This document shows, one piece after another, positions 26,229 to 35,062 of a stretch of 64,000 nucleotides of DNA. Positions within the stretch are counted from its first letter, which is position 1; each line of letters begins with the position of its first letter. The stretch lies in the NCBI GenBank assembly GCA_027485695.1, contig JAIXQO010000002.1:1-64000 (forward strand), written 5' to 3'. Under the pieces are notes generated by a model. That model ran no database searches and was not told where the DNA came from. It saw only the letters and a program-made list of their open reading frames with translations. This DNA comes from Pseudomonadota bacterium. GTDB lineage: Bacteria; Bdellovibrionota; UBA1018. Both the position numbers and the translations under genes were made by a program.

Positions 26229-26660
26229 ATGCGTCTCTCAGAACTTTTTGTCCCCGCACCTGATCATCCGTCCGAGCTTCGTAAGGCAGGCACTGCGCTT
26301 TTGGCCCACTTCTGGCTTACTTCGGTGACTTATGCGACGACGCTCCTCTATAACAGCGAGCTAAAACTCCTATTAGAAACGACACCTGGTTTTAGCTCAA
26401 TTATTTGGGCGACATTCGTCATCGTGATGGCCAGTCATCTCTATATGATTTTCTGCGTGCTCGCGCACAAGAACTGGGCGCGCTGGATGGTGGCGATCAT
26501 GGTTCTGATCGCGTTTTTCTCGGCCGCCGCGAGCCTCATGGATTTCTCAAACGCACCACTGACGAATTCGCTCAATGTCGTCGCATTCGGGATCACGGCG
26601 TTTGCCGGAAGGATCCTGTTTTTTAATCCCGCGATCAAAGCACTTTTTACTGGAAAATGA
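26229..26660 (+). CDS. four-helix membrane protein, unknown
   Basis: 143 residues with four hydrophobic segments (about 25-42, 58-77, 86-104, 115-135). No motif recognised. It follows the C1A protease by about 70 bases and precedes the tRNA-Arg promoter. Confidence 0.6.
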   Translation: MRLSELFVPAPDHPSELRKAGTALLAHFWLTSVTYATTLLYNSELKLLLETTPGFSSIIWATFVIVMASHLYMIFCVLAHKNWARWMVAIMVLIAFFSAAASLMDFSNAPLTNSLNVVAFGITAFAGRILFFNPAIKALFTGK

Positions 26661-26678
26661 GTCCAGAGTGACGCGTTC

Positions 26679-26707
26679 TTGACTCGTAAGCCTCCTGCCA
26701 CTATTTT
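26679..26707 (+). promoter_or_regulatory. tRNA-Arg promoter
   Basis: TTGACT (26679-26684), 17-base spacer, TATTTT (26702-26707), followed by the tRNA at 26720. Confidence 0.7.
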
Positions 26708-26719
26708 TAGTCCGCAAAA

Positions 26720-26794
26720 GGTCCCATAGTTAAATGGATATAACAGCCCTTTCCTAAAGGGCCGTTCCAAGTTCGATTCTTGGTGGGACCACCA
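26720..26794 (+). tRNA. tRNA-Arg (CCT)
   Basis: Cloverleaf: acceptor GGTCCCA/TGGGACC, D stem GTTA/TAAC, anticodon stem GCCCT/AGGGC around TTCCTAA (anticodon CCT, decoding AGG), T stem CCAAG/CTTGG with TTCGATT loop, discriminator A and encoded CCA. Rare-codon Arg tRNAs are common integration sites; broken copies of its 3' end lie downstream at 26860, 26998 and 27115. Confidence 0.96.
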
Positions 26795-26803
26795 TATTTT
26801 TTG

Positions 26804-26845
26804 AAAATGAAAACCTCCGAACTCGTTCGGGGGTTTTCATTTTTA
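26804..26845 (+). terminator. tRNA-Arg terminator
   Basis: AAAATGAAAACC then TCCGAAC pair with GTTCGGG then GGTTTTCATTTT, with a 2-base loop, ending in a T tract. Confidence 0.88.
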
Positions 26846-26849
26846 GGCA

Positions 26850-27128
26850 GTACGATGGCCCCACCAAGAATCGAACGAGAATTTTCGACCGCAAAAATAG
26901 GACTGAATGTCCTATTTTTTGGTAAGGCGCGCACGATGCGCGACTTAGAAAATTGTCCATGCCGAGGTGAGCGAAGCGGATGCGAGCGATCCGAAGGCCG
27001 ATTCTTGGCGATACCGACTGCAGAATCGCTTCCTCCGAGATCGCGCTTTGCGCGCCTCTCGGAATCCGCGTCTCATCAAAAAGAGACGTCGGTCTCTTTC
27101 TGATGCGCTCGCGCTGGTGGGACCACCA
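26850..27128. repeat. palindrome-dense stretch with broken tRNA-Arg 3' ends
   Basis: No protein or known RNA is recognised. Six inverted repeats stand in series: 26893-26919 (AAAAATAGGAC/GTCCTATTTTT), 26928-26942 (CGCGCA/TGCGCG), 26977-26993 (CGGAT/ATCCG), 27008-27029 (GCGAT/ATCGC), 27035-27062 (CCGAG, CGCGC around TTT) and 27074-27105 (CATCA, AAAGAGAC around a short loop). Pieces of the tRNA 3' end occur inverted at 26860-26876 (17 bases), directly at 26998-27008 (CGATTCTTGG) and directly at 27115-27128 (TGGTGGGACCACCA, identical to 26781-26794). It looks like the remains of an integration or recombination event at the tRNA. Confidence 0.7.
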
Positions 27129-27678
27129 CTTTTCAACCTGGTTGCACCAGTGAACAAAGAACCCTTTTAATAAAAACGAGAGGGATTCAACATAATTGAC
27201 AGCACTTTAAATTTAGAAAAGACGTATTTAAATTCTGGGAGTCGTGAGTCTTTCATATAGACACTTCCATATTTACTACCCCTTTGCCAGGACCGCTCAT
27301 TCAACTCCTGCACACAGTAAAGCCATAAAGCACAACAATACACCAAAGTTAGATAGGTCCCTGATAAAGAAGAGAACTCACCTCTAGGTGAAACATAATT
27401 TCCTAACTTATTACGACGTTTCGCAGGTGTTTCTCAGTACTTAAATAAAAACATATAGTTAGACGACGGTATGTTTCGTAGCACGTAAAAGAGTCCAGCT
27501 TTTTCCGTTATACCTACTTTTAGCTTAACTATTAATTGAGTAAATAGAACATCGTGATACACTTCGACCCAACTATTTAGTAGAAATTTAAAAACTCTTT
27601 ACTCCACTGTTATAACTCGAAGGACTTTAGCCTGAGCCTAGCTCAAGAGACTTTCTTTAAAAAAGGTAAACACTAATC
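27129..27678. other. AT-rich gene-poor DNA
   Basis: About 550 bases with no supported gene and markedly higher A+T than the rest of the window. It contains several TTGACA- and TATAAT-like pieces but no well-spaced promoter. It sits just past the duplicated tRNA-Arg 3' end and leads into an isolated secreted-protein gene. Confidence 0.5.
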
Positions 27679-28143
27679 ATGAAACAACTAATAGTATCGT
27701 TAATGCTAATACCTAGCGTCCCTGCTTTTGCAGACACCTACAACTGCACGACTACTGTTTATAAAGACGCTAAAAAACTTGGTGTCATTGAAGTTGAACA
27801 TGATTATTGGGGATCAAACGTCGCAATCCTTGGAAGCCTTGAAGTTTCAAACAAACAAAACTTTCTAGGCAATAGTATAGAGGAGGTCTACGTCATTATG
27901 GACGGAGCGATCTCTGGCGGGTGGGAGCTGAAAGACCAAAGCTTCAATGGAAGTTTTTATGTGCAGACAACTCAGAGCAATCTGTTCGGCACGATGGAAC
28001 ATCACAAATCCGAATCCATCTCAAATTTCTCTTTTACAGGAGACAAACAATTTGAAGGCTCAGGACAGAATGGATATTCCGTTCAAGGATATTGCCGTCT
28101 CATCAAACAAGCTGCCGGTTGGCATAAACCAAAAGTAGATTAG
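27679..28143 (+). CDS. secreted protein, unknown
   Basis: 154 residues with a signal peptide (MKQLIVSLMLIPSVPAFA/DT) and two Cys residues near the ends of the mature part (YNCTT, GYCRL) that could form a disulfide. The body is beta-strand and Ser/Asn-rich. Surrounding DNA is AT-rich and gene-poor on both sides and the codon use is more AT-rich than in neighbours, so it may be acquired. No family recognised. Only a weak AAGG lies upstream of the ATG. Confidence 0.6.
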   Translation: MKQLIVSLMLIPSVPAFADTYNCTTTVYKDAKKLGVIEVEHDYWGSNVAILGSLEVSNKQNFLGNSIEEVYVIMDGAISGGWELKDQSFNGSFYVQTTQSNLFGTMEHHKSESISNFSFTGDKQFEGSGQNGYSVQGYCRLIKQAAGWHKPKVD

Positions 28144-28529
28144 TTTCGAACCCTCCGTATTTGGACAAAATTCGCCTACACATTTTTCAAAGCATGATTA
28201 TGAAAATAATCATTCATTTGTTGTTGTAAAAAAGTCCTACTGCACCAACTCAGTAGTCTAGGACTTATTGATTGGGCTCCATATAGCTTCTTACTCGATG
28301 GAGAACTATTTCCTAAGACATAGGCGCTTTGAAAAAGTGCGTGGAGCTTTTTTGATGACTGAGAAATCGGCTGTACGTCTTAGTCACTAACCTCTAAACC
28401 GATATCACTTCCGTAAACCAAAGAATTCAAGTTCATCATAAACTTAAATTAGAACAATACCGACTCCATTGAAATAACCGATTCACCTCTTGTCTTCTCA
28501 ACGTCCCTAAGATTGTCAGCGCATTTAGA
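28144..28529. other. AT-rich spacer, no gene seen
   Basis: About 390 bases without a supported gene, similar in composition to 27129-27678. A hairpin at 28232-28266 is the only clear element. Confidence 0.45.
28226..28266 (-). terminator. minus-strand terminator
   Basis: AAGTCCT (28232-28238) pairs with AGGACTT (28260-28266), with a further ACTG/CAGT inner pairing. On the minus strand it is followed by six or more T. It probably ends the fatty-acid hydroxylase transcript, whose stop lies about 260 bases upstream. Confidence 0.6.
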
Positions 28530-29324
28530 CTAGGTTGCACGATCCGAATGAGGAACTGGTCTTGGACTTGAATCATAGACATCCTGAAAGCGGAGGATCT
28601 CCGTGAACCGCGATTCTCCGTCTCCGGGGAATCCGCAACGATCGGCAAAACCGTGCGTATCTTTGAACGTTCCGAAGAGACGATCCCAACAAGTGAGGTC
28701 CGAGTAATTGTAACTGTGAACCCCAAGCTGATGGTGGATCGAATGATGCTCGGGGCGCTGAAAGACATTGCCGATCCATTGCGGCGTGCGAATGTTCGCA
28801 TGATAAAAATACTCAGCTATGGCCGCGTAGAAGGCGTACCAAGCTCCAGCCAGTGCACTGCCACCAAAGACACTATACACGATAAAACCAATGATGATGG
28901 AGTCCGCCGCGATTTCAACCGGGTGCTTGTAAAAAGAGGTCAGCACCTCAATTCGACTTGGACTGTGGTGAAGTTGGTGAAAAATGAGCCACCATCCATT
29001 CGCATGACGGAGTCGATGCCACCAATAGAAAACGAATGTCCCCACAAACCAATAGAACAGGCCCTCCAGGGCGGGGAATTTCCAATTTCCAAGTTGGAGA
29101 AGCGTGTGGCCACGGAAATAGAAGTTCCAGCTTAAGCCTCCAACCCCAATCAGCACCAGTTGAAGAAAGTTGATGAAGAGCGCTCTGGAGTACCACCCCT
29201 GAGCGGGTGGTAGTTCACGTCCGGGGGCTACACGTTCCCAAGTGGCAAACAAAATAGTTGCGAGCAAAATCAAAATGCTCGGTAGGGCTTGCTCGCTCAG
29301 GGCTGAAGTCAGTGTGAAACTCAT
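28530..29324 (-). CDS. fatty-acid hydroxylase / sterol-desaturase family enzyme
   Basis: 264-residue membrane di-iron enzyme with the full set of histidine boxes: HRLRH (about residue 105), HQLHH (about 120) and HHSIHH (about 200). It has about four membrane segments with the His boxes on the cytoplasmic side. Such enzymes hydroxylate or desaturate lipids; the substrate here is unknown. AGGTAGGA precedes ATG 29324 and the family N-terminus begins there. Monocistronic, opposite strand to its neighbours. Confidence 0.88.
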   Translation of the reverse strand: MSFTLTSALSEQALPSILILLATILFATWERVAPGRELPPAQGWYSRALFINFLQLVLIGVGGLSWNFYFRGHTLLQLGNWKFPALEGLFYWFVGTFVFYWWHRLRHANGWWLIFHQLHHSPSRIEVLTSFYKHPVEIAADSIIIGFIVYSVFGGSALAGAWYAFYAAIAEYFYHANIRTPQWIGNVFQRPEHHSIHHQLGVHSYNYSDLTCWDRLFGTFKDTHGFADRCGFPGDGESRFTEILRFQDVYDSSPRPVPHSDRAT

Positions 29325-29550
29325 ACGTCCTACCTTGAGCTTAAAGGTCGTCTCCGCCTTGGACAAAGAAAATTACAGAGTGATCACCGTTGGAAATCGG
29401 CCTCTCACAGACAGGTCCGCGCGTCGCCGACCGAACCGCTTCCCCAGCACTTTCTCAAGAATGTGAACTTAAATTTTCCACACCGTTTGAACTAGCCATG
29501 CAACTCGTCTATACCCGTCTTGCACCTGCTTCAACAAAGGATGAATCTAA

Positions 29551-29817
29551 ATGAAAAAAGCTCTTTTACTCGGAATTTTCGCGCTCGTATCCACGACTAC
29601 CTATGCAAAATCGAAGTTTACCTACAACTCCATCTCCGCCTGTGTAAAAGACTTCTATGACAACTCGCCCCTGACCCGTGACGCTGCGTTAGAAACGTGC
29701 ATCAAAAAGGCGAATGTCGAAATCAATTACAGATCCTTCGCGGACTGCGTGAAGGATCTTTATGACAATACTTCTCTGAATCGGGAAGCCGCGCAAAACG
29801 CGTGTCTCGACCAATAA
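29551..29817 (+). CDS. small secreted protein with an internal duplication
   Basis: 88 residues: signal peptide to about residue 19 (TTTYA/KS), then two 26-residue repeats, 25-50 and 60-85, sharing the pattern Y-S-CVKD-YDN-L-R-AA-C. Each repeat has two Cys 19 residues apart (C31/C50 and C66/C85), so two similar disulfide-closed modules are likely. AAAGGA lies about 12 bases before the ATG. I recognise no family. The next gene (DUF1338) is 53 bases downstream and may be cotranscribed. Confidence 0.72.
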   Translation: MKKALLLGIFALVSTTTYAKSKFTYNSISACVKDFYDNSPLTRDAALETCIKKANVEINYRSFADCVKDLYDNTSLNREAAQNACLDQ

Positions 29818-29870
29818 CTCAGGAAAACGCCACTATTGATGATAGGGACGATGAGAGATAAACAGTCTCA

Positions 29871-30800
29871 ATGTCGTCCCTCTCCACACCGAGTATCTCC
29901 CCCGCCCGCATCGAAACCCTTGGTAGCGTCATGAAGGGCCTAATGGATCGCTACAGCGAACGCGTGCCCGACGTGAAGCGGGTCATTGACGCGATGATCA
30001 GTGAGGGCATCATCGCGGCCTCAAGCGACATTGAAAACGATCACATCGCTTTTCGGACCATGGGCGTTCCGAACTTGGGCCTCCGGTCTTTTGAGAAAAT
30101 CTTTCTTCACTATGGCTACCAAAAACGCGACGAGTACGATTTCCGTGAAAAGAAGCTTACCGGCTACTGGTACAGCCCTCCCGAGCCACGTTTCCCGCGC
30201 ATTTTCGCAAGCGAGCTCCGCGTGCATGAACTCTCCAGTGACTCCCAGCGGATCATTCGAAGTTATACGGACGCGATCACGCGCGATCCTGTTGAAGAAT
30301 TGAACCTGGATGATGCTCTGGCCGTAGATCACTACCTCCATCAGCCGCTCTGGCGTACGCCCACATGGATGGACTATCAGACGCTCCTGAAGGAAAGCGA
30401 ATACGCGGCCTGGGTGATTTACAATCGCTACTACTTGAATCACTTCACGATAGCCGTACACAACCTGAAACCCGGTTTTAGCACGATCGAAGAGTTCGTC
30501 GAGTTTCTCGAGCGTCGGGGACTTAAACTCAACAACGCTGGTGGTAAGATCAAAATCAGTCCCGACGAATGCCTCCGCCAGGCCTCCACGGTCGCTCAGA
30601 TGATCGAGGCCGATTTCGCGGATGGGCTCACTCACCGCATTGCTGGATCATACGTGGAATTTGCAGAGCGCCGCGTACTTCCGCAGTTCCAGCACATTCC
30701 GCTGAATCAGATCCGCCGAGAACACCGGCGCGAGGGTTTTGAAACCGGGAACGCCGATAAGATTTTCGAAAGTACGTTTATTTCGCAAACCGAGAGGTAG
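29871..30800 (+). CDS. DUF1338 / 2-oxoadipate dioxygenase-like protein
   Basis: 309-residue cytoplasmic protein of the DUF1338 family. The signature ENDHIAFRTMG (metal-binding His) is at about residues 57-67 and a Glu-rich metal-site region follows. Characterised HglS/YdcJ members, about 450 residues, convert 2-oxoadipate to 2-hydroxyglutarate in lysine breakdown; this one is shorter, so substrate and even activity are uncertain. Confidence 0.8.
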   Translation: MSSLSTPSISPARIETLGSVMKGLMDRYSERVPDVKRVIDAMISEGIIAASSDIENDHIAFRTMGVPNLGLRSFEKIFLHYGYQKRDEYDFREKKLTGYWYSPPEPRFPRIFASELRVHELSSDSQRIIRSYTDAITRDPVEELNLDDALAVDHYLHQPLWRTPTWMDYQTLLKESEYAAWVIYNRYYLNHFTIAVHNLKPGFSTIEEFVEFLERRGLKLNNAGGKIKISPDECLRQASTVAQMIEADFADGLTHRIAGSYVEFAERRVLPQFQHIPLNQIRREHRREGFETGNADKIFESTFISQTER

Positions 30801-30843
30801 CTTCACTTTGCTCTACGGCCCAAAACCGAACAGATCACGAACG

Positions 30844-31899
30844 CTACTTAAAAACTGCTGCGAGCGCTCGCAGATAGTTTCCACCGAGAATTTTTTGGAT
30901 GGACTCACCTGAGTATCCTCGGCGCAAGAGTTCTGCGACCACGAATTCCCACCTTGAACTCGAGGCAAGCTCCGGCCCAGCGAGTTCAAACCCAGGAGCG
31001 GTGCTACCATTCAAATACCCATCTGACCCTAGCCCCACGTGATCAATCCCGACAAGTTTAATGACATAGTCGATTTGATCGACAAATTCCGAGATTCCAG
31101 GTTGATGGGCATCACTCTTCTTGAGATACGCAGCAATCGGAGTGATCCCGATCACACCCCCAGTTTGAGCAATCGCCCGGAGTTCCTCGTCTGATTTGTT
31201 GCGAGGATGCGGAGCCAATGCTTCGGCATTCGCGTGCCCGGCGAAAATCGGAGCCTTGGAAACATGAGCGACATCGAGCACAGTCCGGCGACCGACGTGA
31301 GAAACATCGACTGCAATGCCGAGTCGATTGAGCTCCCGGATGACTTGCCTGCCAGCCAATGTGAGGGGCGCGGAGTCGTCTCGAAACCCAGCACCCAGCG
31401 CCGTGTTGTCCCCATAGGCAACTTGAAAAACTCTAAGCCCTTGCGCGTAAAGCACACCGAGTTTTTTCAGGTCCTCGGGACCAGAGCCAAAACCCTTCGG
31501 CGGTTCTTCGATAAAAAGGAAAACTTGAAATGCGCTGCCTGACTGAAGAGAGCCCAGGTCGGTGGAGGTCGAAGGAATCTGAAAAACGCCTCCGTTTCTC
31601 CTCACCCAACCACCCACTCGTTCGATGGACGGCAGATCAAACGTCCAAAAGGCGCCATTGATTCCCGTGAGCTTCTTGATCTCGCCAGGAACGGCTGGAA
31701 TCGATCCGTTTTTTTCGGTCAGCAGCGAGAGCTCGGCGTCAATAACGAACGAAGTGCGCAGCAGTTCACGTGAACGGTCGCCTATGGATGCGGGCCCCCT
31801 CGCATGAGAAGCGCATCCTAAGAGTGACGGAACGATTAAGCAGGCTAAAATAAACTGCGGACTGGTCATTCCTAATTTAAATTTGCTCGATCGCTCCAT
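30844..31899 (-). CDS. M19 membrane-dipeptidase homologue lacking part of its metal site
   Basis: A 351-residue lipoprotein (lipobox LLGC near residue 28) of the renal-dipeptidase family, with IDVSH, FAGHANA...PHPRNKSDEE and IDHVGLGSDGY all present. The usual first metal motif DGHNDLP, however, reads DAELSLL: both the His and the Asp ligands are gone. The catalytic centre may therefore be broken or altered. ATG 31899 is preceded by AGAAGG and overlaps the upstream gene by 23 bases; a Met at 31869 is the alternative. Confidence 0.78.
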   Translation of the reverse strand: MERSSKFKLGMTSPQFILACLIVPSLLGCASHARGPASIGDRSRELLRTSFVIDAELSLLTEKNGSIPAVPGEIKKLTGINGAFWTFDLPSIERVGGWVRRNGGVFQIPSTSTDLGSLQSGSAFQVFLFIEEPPKGFGSGPEDLKKLGVLYAQGLRVFQVAYGDNTALGAGFRDDSAPLTLAGRQVIRELNRLGIAVDVSHVGRRTVLDVAHVSKAPIFAGHANAEALAPHPRNKSDEELRAIAQTGGVIGITPIAAYLKKSDAHQPGISEFVDQIDYVIKLVGIDHVGLGSDGYLNGSTAPGFELAGPELASSSRWEFVVAELLRRGYSGESIQKILGGNYLRALAAVFK

Positions 31900-32629
31900 G
31901 GATGCCTTCTCGATGGAATCGGATACGTCCAAAGCTTCTATTCTCAAGAGTGCTTCCATCTTCAAGAACAAAACTAAGTCGCTTAAACTGAAACCGGTCA
32001 GCGCCGTCTTTCAATTTCAAGTAGATCTCGAATAAACTTCCATCTCGATCAGTCAACGAGAATACTATCTGGTCATCTAGAAACTTTTTCCCTCCTGGAA
32101 ACCAAGAGGACAACTCTTGAATCAAAGACAAATGGTCTCGCCCAACTATCATCTCTAAAGCTAGGAAACGACTCACACTGAAGACACTGGAATTTTCATC
32201 TTTGGGCTTATCTGATGGATAGTAGTGCATCATCCAAGTATTAAACCAAGTCTTATAGACATCTAGATAGTCACCAAGCGAGACCCAGTCAAACCAAGGA
32301 TCACCTTTTGCAGTTGAACGAGTTCCAAATTTCCACTTTAGCAGAGGCAACTCTTTCAGGATGTTTCGAATATTCCATTCATTTTGTGATTTAGAACGAA
32401 ACGCTATTCCAAGACCGCCCAATCTTCGCTCATTGAGCACCTCAAAGTAAGCGCCAGTCTTACTCGAAAGATAAACTCCTTCCCACGCATCATCACTGCT
32501 CTTTACATGAATATGCTCACATCTACTGAAGAAGTTCGCCGTTTCAATAAATGGAAGAAAGTCATTCGGCTCTAACGATATATAGAAATGATCCAGTACA
32601 AGATGAGTCCGAGAATCAAAATGAATCAT
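31877..32629 (-). CDS. DUF5829-like / VOC-fold protein
   Basis: A 250-residue protein opening LDHFYISLEP with a central WEGVYLSSKTGAYFEVL, a pattern like DUF5829 and distantly the glyoxalase (VOC) fold. It has no signal peptide. It overlaps the M19 gene by 23 bases, so they are translated together. The family is only moderately certain; the function is unknown. Confidence 0.55.
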   Translation of the reverse strand: MIHFDSRTHLVLDHFYISLEPNDFLPFIETANFFSRCEHIHVKSSDDAWEGVYLSSKTGAYFEVLNERRLGGLGIAFRSKSQNEWNIRNILKELPLLKWKFGTRSTAKGDPWFDWVSLGDYLDVYKTWFNTWMMHYYPSDKPKDENSSVFSVSRFLALEMIVGRDHLSLIQELSSWFPGGKKFLDDQIVFSLTDRDGSLFEIYLKLKDGADRFQFKRLSFVLEDGSTLENRSFGRIRFHREGIHGAIEQI

Positions 32630-32644
32630 GAAGTATTTCTTATG

Positions 32645-33736
32645 CTATCTAGTCGGATCAAATTCCGGCTTCCAATCCCGATACTCGACCGGCACCTGTG
32701 GCAGCTCAGGCTCAGACATAAGCGAGCGCGTCTCGCGGTCCAGACGATTCAAAATCCTAGTGCGTGTCGACGCAGCTAACCTGGCGCTGCTCGACAAATA
32801 GATCGACTCGCGGTCCAGATCCACAGTCGTCGAAGAAACAAAAACCACGCTGCGATTTTTGATCGTATCGACAATGAGACGACTGAGCGGTTGGTCCCGA
32901 AGCCCGTAGAATTTCCCGGACTCATAGTACGGCAATGAAATACAACCGAGACTCGTATTGCTCGACTCGAGCGTCGCAACACCACGCGGATGCAGCGTCG
33001 GCCAAGGATGAAAAACGATTGCCCGACTATGCACGAGCGAATTCAGATTTTCATCGATCCCATGCATGCGAAGCGAGTACCCAAAACTCCCATTATAAGG
33101 AGTGCGATCGGTCAGGATGAATCCAAGCGAACTCTGATAGGAGCCGTTGATGTTCGAGAACTCCTCCGGTAGTCGATCGCCGTCTTGATCAGAATTCGAA
33201 CCATGCTGCGCCCAAGTCTGAAACAAGACGCGTGCGGATTTTAGGTCAAATACGTAGAAACGACGAGCTTCGGTCTTTTTGTCGAAATCAACGATCGTAA
33301 GAATACCGTTTTGAATACCGGCGCTCGGAAAATTCGCAAGAATCGAACGCATTCCCCGGATCGCGCGAGAGAAAATCGCATACGGTACGAACTCAGCTTC
33401 GGGAATCACGGAAATCACATCATCGGGAACTCGTGCGGCTTGAACATCCGCCATCGAGTCACCGGACCCCAAATAGGGCGAAGGAATTCCATCACGTGAT
33501 CGATTCATTTGGGCGTTTGACCAGATGGCACGCGTCCGATGATCGAGTTCTAATTTTCGGTAGAGTTCGCGAGTTGCCGCCTCATTCGCTGGGAACTGCC
33601 ATGCGGCGTGAGCTTTGGGAGGACTTACGAAGAGTGTCGCCGCCAACAAGAGTGCGTGAGGGAACCAGGAGACGCCGTTTTTATCGGCGGGGCTTGAAAT
33701 GACCGGAGACTCCGGTTGATCGGAGGGGTGGGACAT
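32645..33736 (-). CDS. YkuD_2-type murein L,D-transpeptidase-like protein
   Basis: 363 residues. A hydrophobic segment at about 25-43 (LLLAATLFVSPPKAHA) acts as signal peptide after a charged N-terminus. The catalytic region contains SLRMHG, the conserved HP motif IVFHPW and NTSLGCISLP with Cys265, as in the L,D-transpeptidase-like YkuD_2 family. Such enzymes act on peptidoglycan cross-links. It follows the DUF5829 gene start by 16 bases upstream on the same strand. Predatory bacteria use similar enzymes on prey wall, but there is no direct evidence here. Confidence 0.82.
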   Translation of the reverse strand: MSHPSDQPESPVISSPADKNGVSWFPHALLLAATLFVSPPKAHAAWQFPANEAATRELYRKLELDHRTRAIWSNAQMNRSRDGIPSPYLGSGDSMADVQAARVPDDVISVIPEAEFVPYAIFSRAIRGMRSILANFPSAGIQNGILTIVDFDKKTEARRFYVFDLKSARVLFQTWAQHGSNSDQDGDRLPEEFSNINGSYQSSLGFILTDRTPYNGSFGYSLRMHGIDENLNSLVHSRAIVFHPWPTLHPRGVATLESSNTSLGCISLPYYESGKFYGLRDQPLSRLIVDTIKNRSVVFVSSTTVDLDRESIYLSSSARLAASTRTRILNRLDRETRSLMSEPELPQVPVEYRDWKPEFDPTR

Positions 33737-33771
33737 AGACAGCTCCTTCTGTTTTCTATGCGTCCTTCCAA

Positions 33772-34038
33772 ATGGACGCAGCCGCTGGGCTACCTTTACT
33801 TGCTGAATTGCTCAAGCAAAGGTCTGGTGAGCGGGCCTTCGCTAATCATCTCCTGATATTTAAGAAATATGCAAATCGCGGAACGCTATTTTTCTTCGTC
33901 ACGAAGAGTCAGAATCTCGGAGCCATCGCGAGTGTCCGCGATCGCGTGCTCCCACTGCGCCGAGAGGAGCAGGTCATCGATGACTGCAGTCCAGCCATCG
34001 TCCAGATGCTGGATTGCAGCAAAATCTTAAATGAATAA
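33772..34038 (+). CDS. possible small protein, unknown
   Basis: An 88-codon frame, opposite in strand to both neighbours, whose end overlaps the DUF6929 gene stop by 12 bases. It contains a FFFVTKSQNLGAIASVRD stretch and a plausible acidic C-terminus, but no Shine-Dalgarno sequence and no recognised family. It may be a real short gene or chance; it is the only open frame in this gap. Confidence 0.35.
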   Translation: MDAAAGLPLLAELLKQRSGERAFANHLLIFKKYANRGTLFFFVTKSQNLGAIASVRDRVLPLRREEQVIDDCSPAIVQMLDCSKILNE

Positions 34039-34926
34039 CTCATAGAGTTCGGCCGGAGAGGTCGGGTCGTCAGCGTCCGTGACACAAAATACTCTATCAC
34101 CCAGGTAAGCAATTCCTTCGGCCTTGATTCGAGCGTCGATGATCTCAAGATCCGTCACGACACCCAAACAACTCAAACGCCCGACCACGCTTCCGCTACA
34201 TTCGCCGTCCAAATAGGTGCTCTGACTGCCTTCTGCTGCCGCTAAGAAAACGAGTCGCCCCTTTTGATCGACGCTTAGGTCGGTAAACGAAAGTGGCACC
34301 CCCTCGAGCGCACCCAAGCTCACGGGGTAGGCCGCTCTCCAGACCGCGGCCGGAATCACTCTAGGCTCCCGACAGCAAGCGTCGAGGAACCCGTGCGCGT
34401 CGAGCTTGATGAGCGCATTTTGGCCAAGCTCACCATTACCCCGCTGGAGAAGAAAAATAGCGTCGCCTAAAAAGGCCGCGCCCTCGATATTCAGCTCCGA
34501 ATAGTCGGACCGGAGTTTTGTATAGAGTGGACTCCAATCGAGCGTATGAAGTAGTAACGGCCGCGCGTTTTCAAACCCGATCCAGACCCCATGATTCCGT
34601 CGCTCGGTCGAGCCCGATGGAATCGCCAGTAGCCCGCGAGCATCTGGCAGCGCGACTAGCGATTCCCAATCTGGTTTCACTTGCTTCCTTAATTTTGGAT
34701 CCAAAGGCAGCTCACCCTGCGCGAGCCGGATCACTTCTCCTGGCTCTTCGTGATTCAACGAAAATATCCCGAGACTCAGTTCATCATCCGCAATGACATA
34801 AATTTTACCATCGCGAATCACCAGCCCACTCGCCGCCGCAAGGTGTGCATATCCCCGTGAATCTAGGGCGTGATTGAGATCAAGTTTTCTGATCCGGATG
34901 GATGTCACTCTTTTCTGTAGGTTCAT
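34027..34926 (-). CDS. DUF6929-family protein
   Basis: 299-residue protein with the repeating beta-propeller-like pattern of DUF6929: ASGLVIRDGKIYVIADDELSLGIF near the N-terminus, DWESLVALPDARGLLAIPSGS, and NIEGAAFLGDAIFLLQRGN later. No signal peptide. Function not established. Confidence 0.72.
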   Translation of the reverse strand: MNLQKRVTSIRIRKLDLNHALDSRGYAHLAAASGLVIRDGKIYVIADDELSLGIFSLNHEEPGEVIRLAQGELPLDPKLRKQVKPDWESLVALPDARGLLAIPSGSTERRNHGVWIGFENARPLLLHTLDWSPLYTKLRSDYSELNIEGAAFLGDAIFLLQRGNGELGQNALIKLDAHGFLDACCREPRVIPAAVWRAAYPVSLGALEGVPLSFTDLSVDQKGRLVFLAAAEGSQSTYLDGECSGSVVGRLSCLGVVTDLEIIDARIKAEGIAYLGDRVFCVTDADDPTSPAELYELFI

Positions 34927-35062
34927 TTACTCTAGTATCGCGAAGTTTCGTCCGAGAATCCAATGAACATAAACACTGGACAAACACCGAGCAGAAACCT
35001 TAAGAAAGGTCCGGAATCATCGAATCTGTTTTCAATCGAGGCTCCCGCAGAGAGGTTTCCAA

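Noticed and set aside
26707..26960. Minus-strand ORFs over the tRNA-Arg region
   Set aside because: They are antisense to the tRNA and its terminator, a common false ORF.
26893..27105. CRISPR array
   Set aside because: The hairpins differ in sequence and spacing; there are no repeated units of equal length.
27191..27230. Promoter for the 27679 gene with TTGACA
   Set aside because: Spacing to the nearest -10-like box (23 bases) is too long, and the gene starts 450 bases away.
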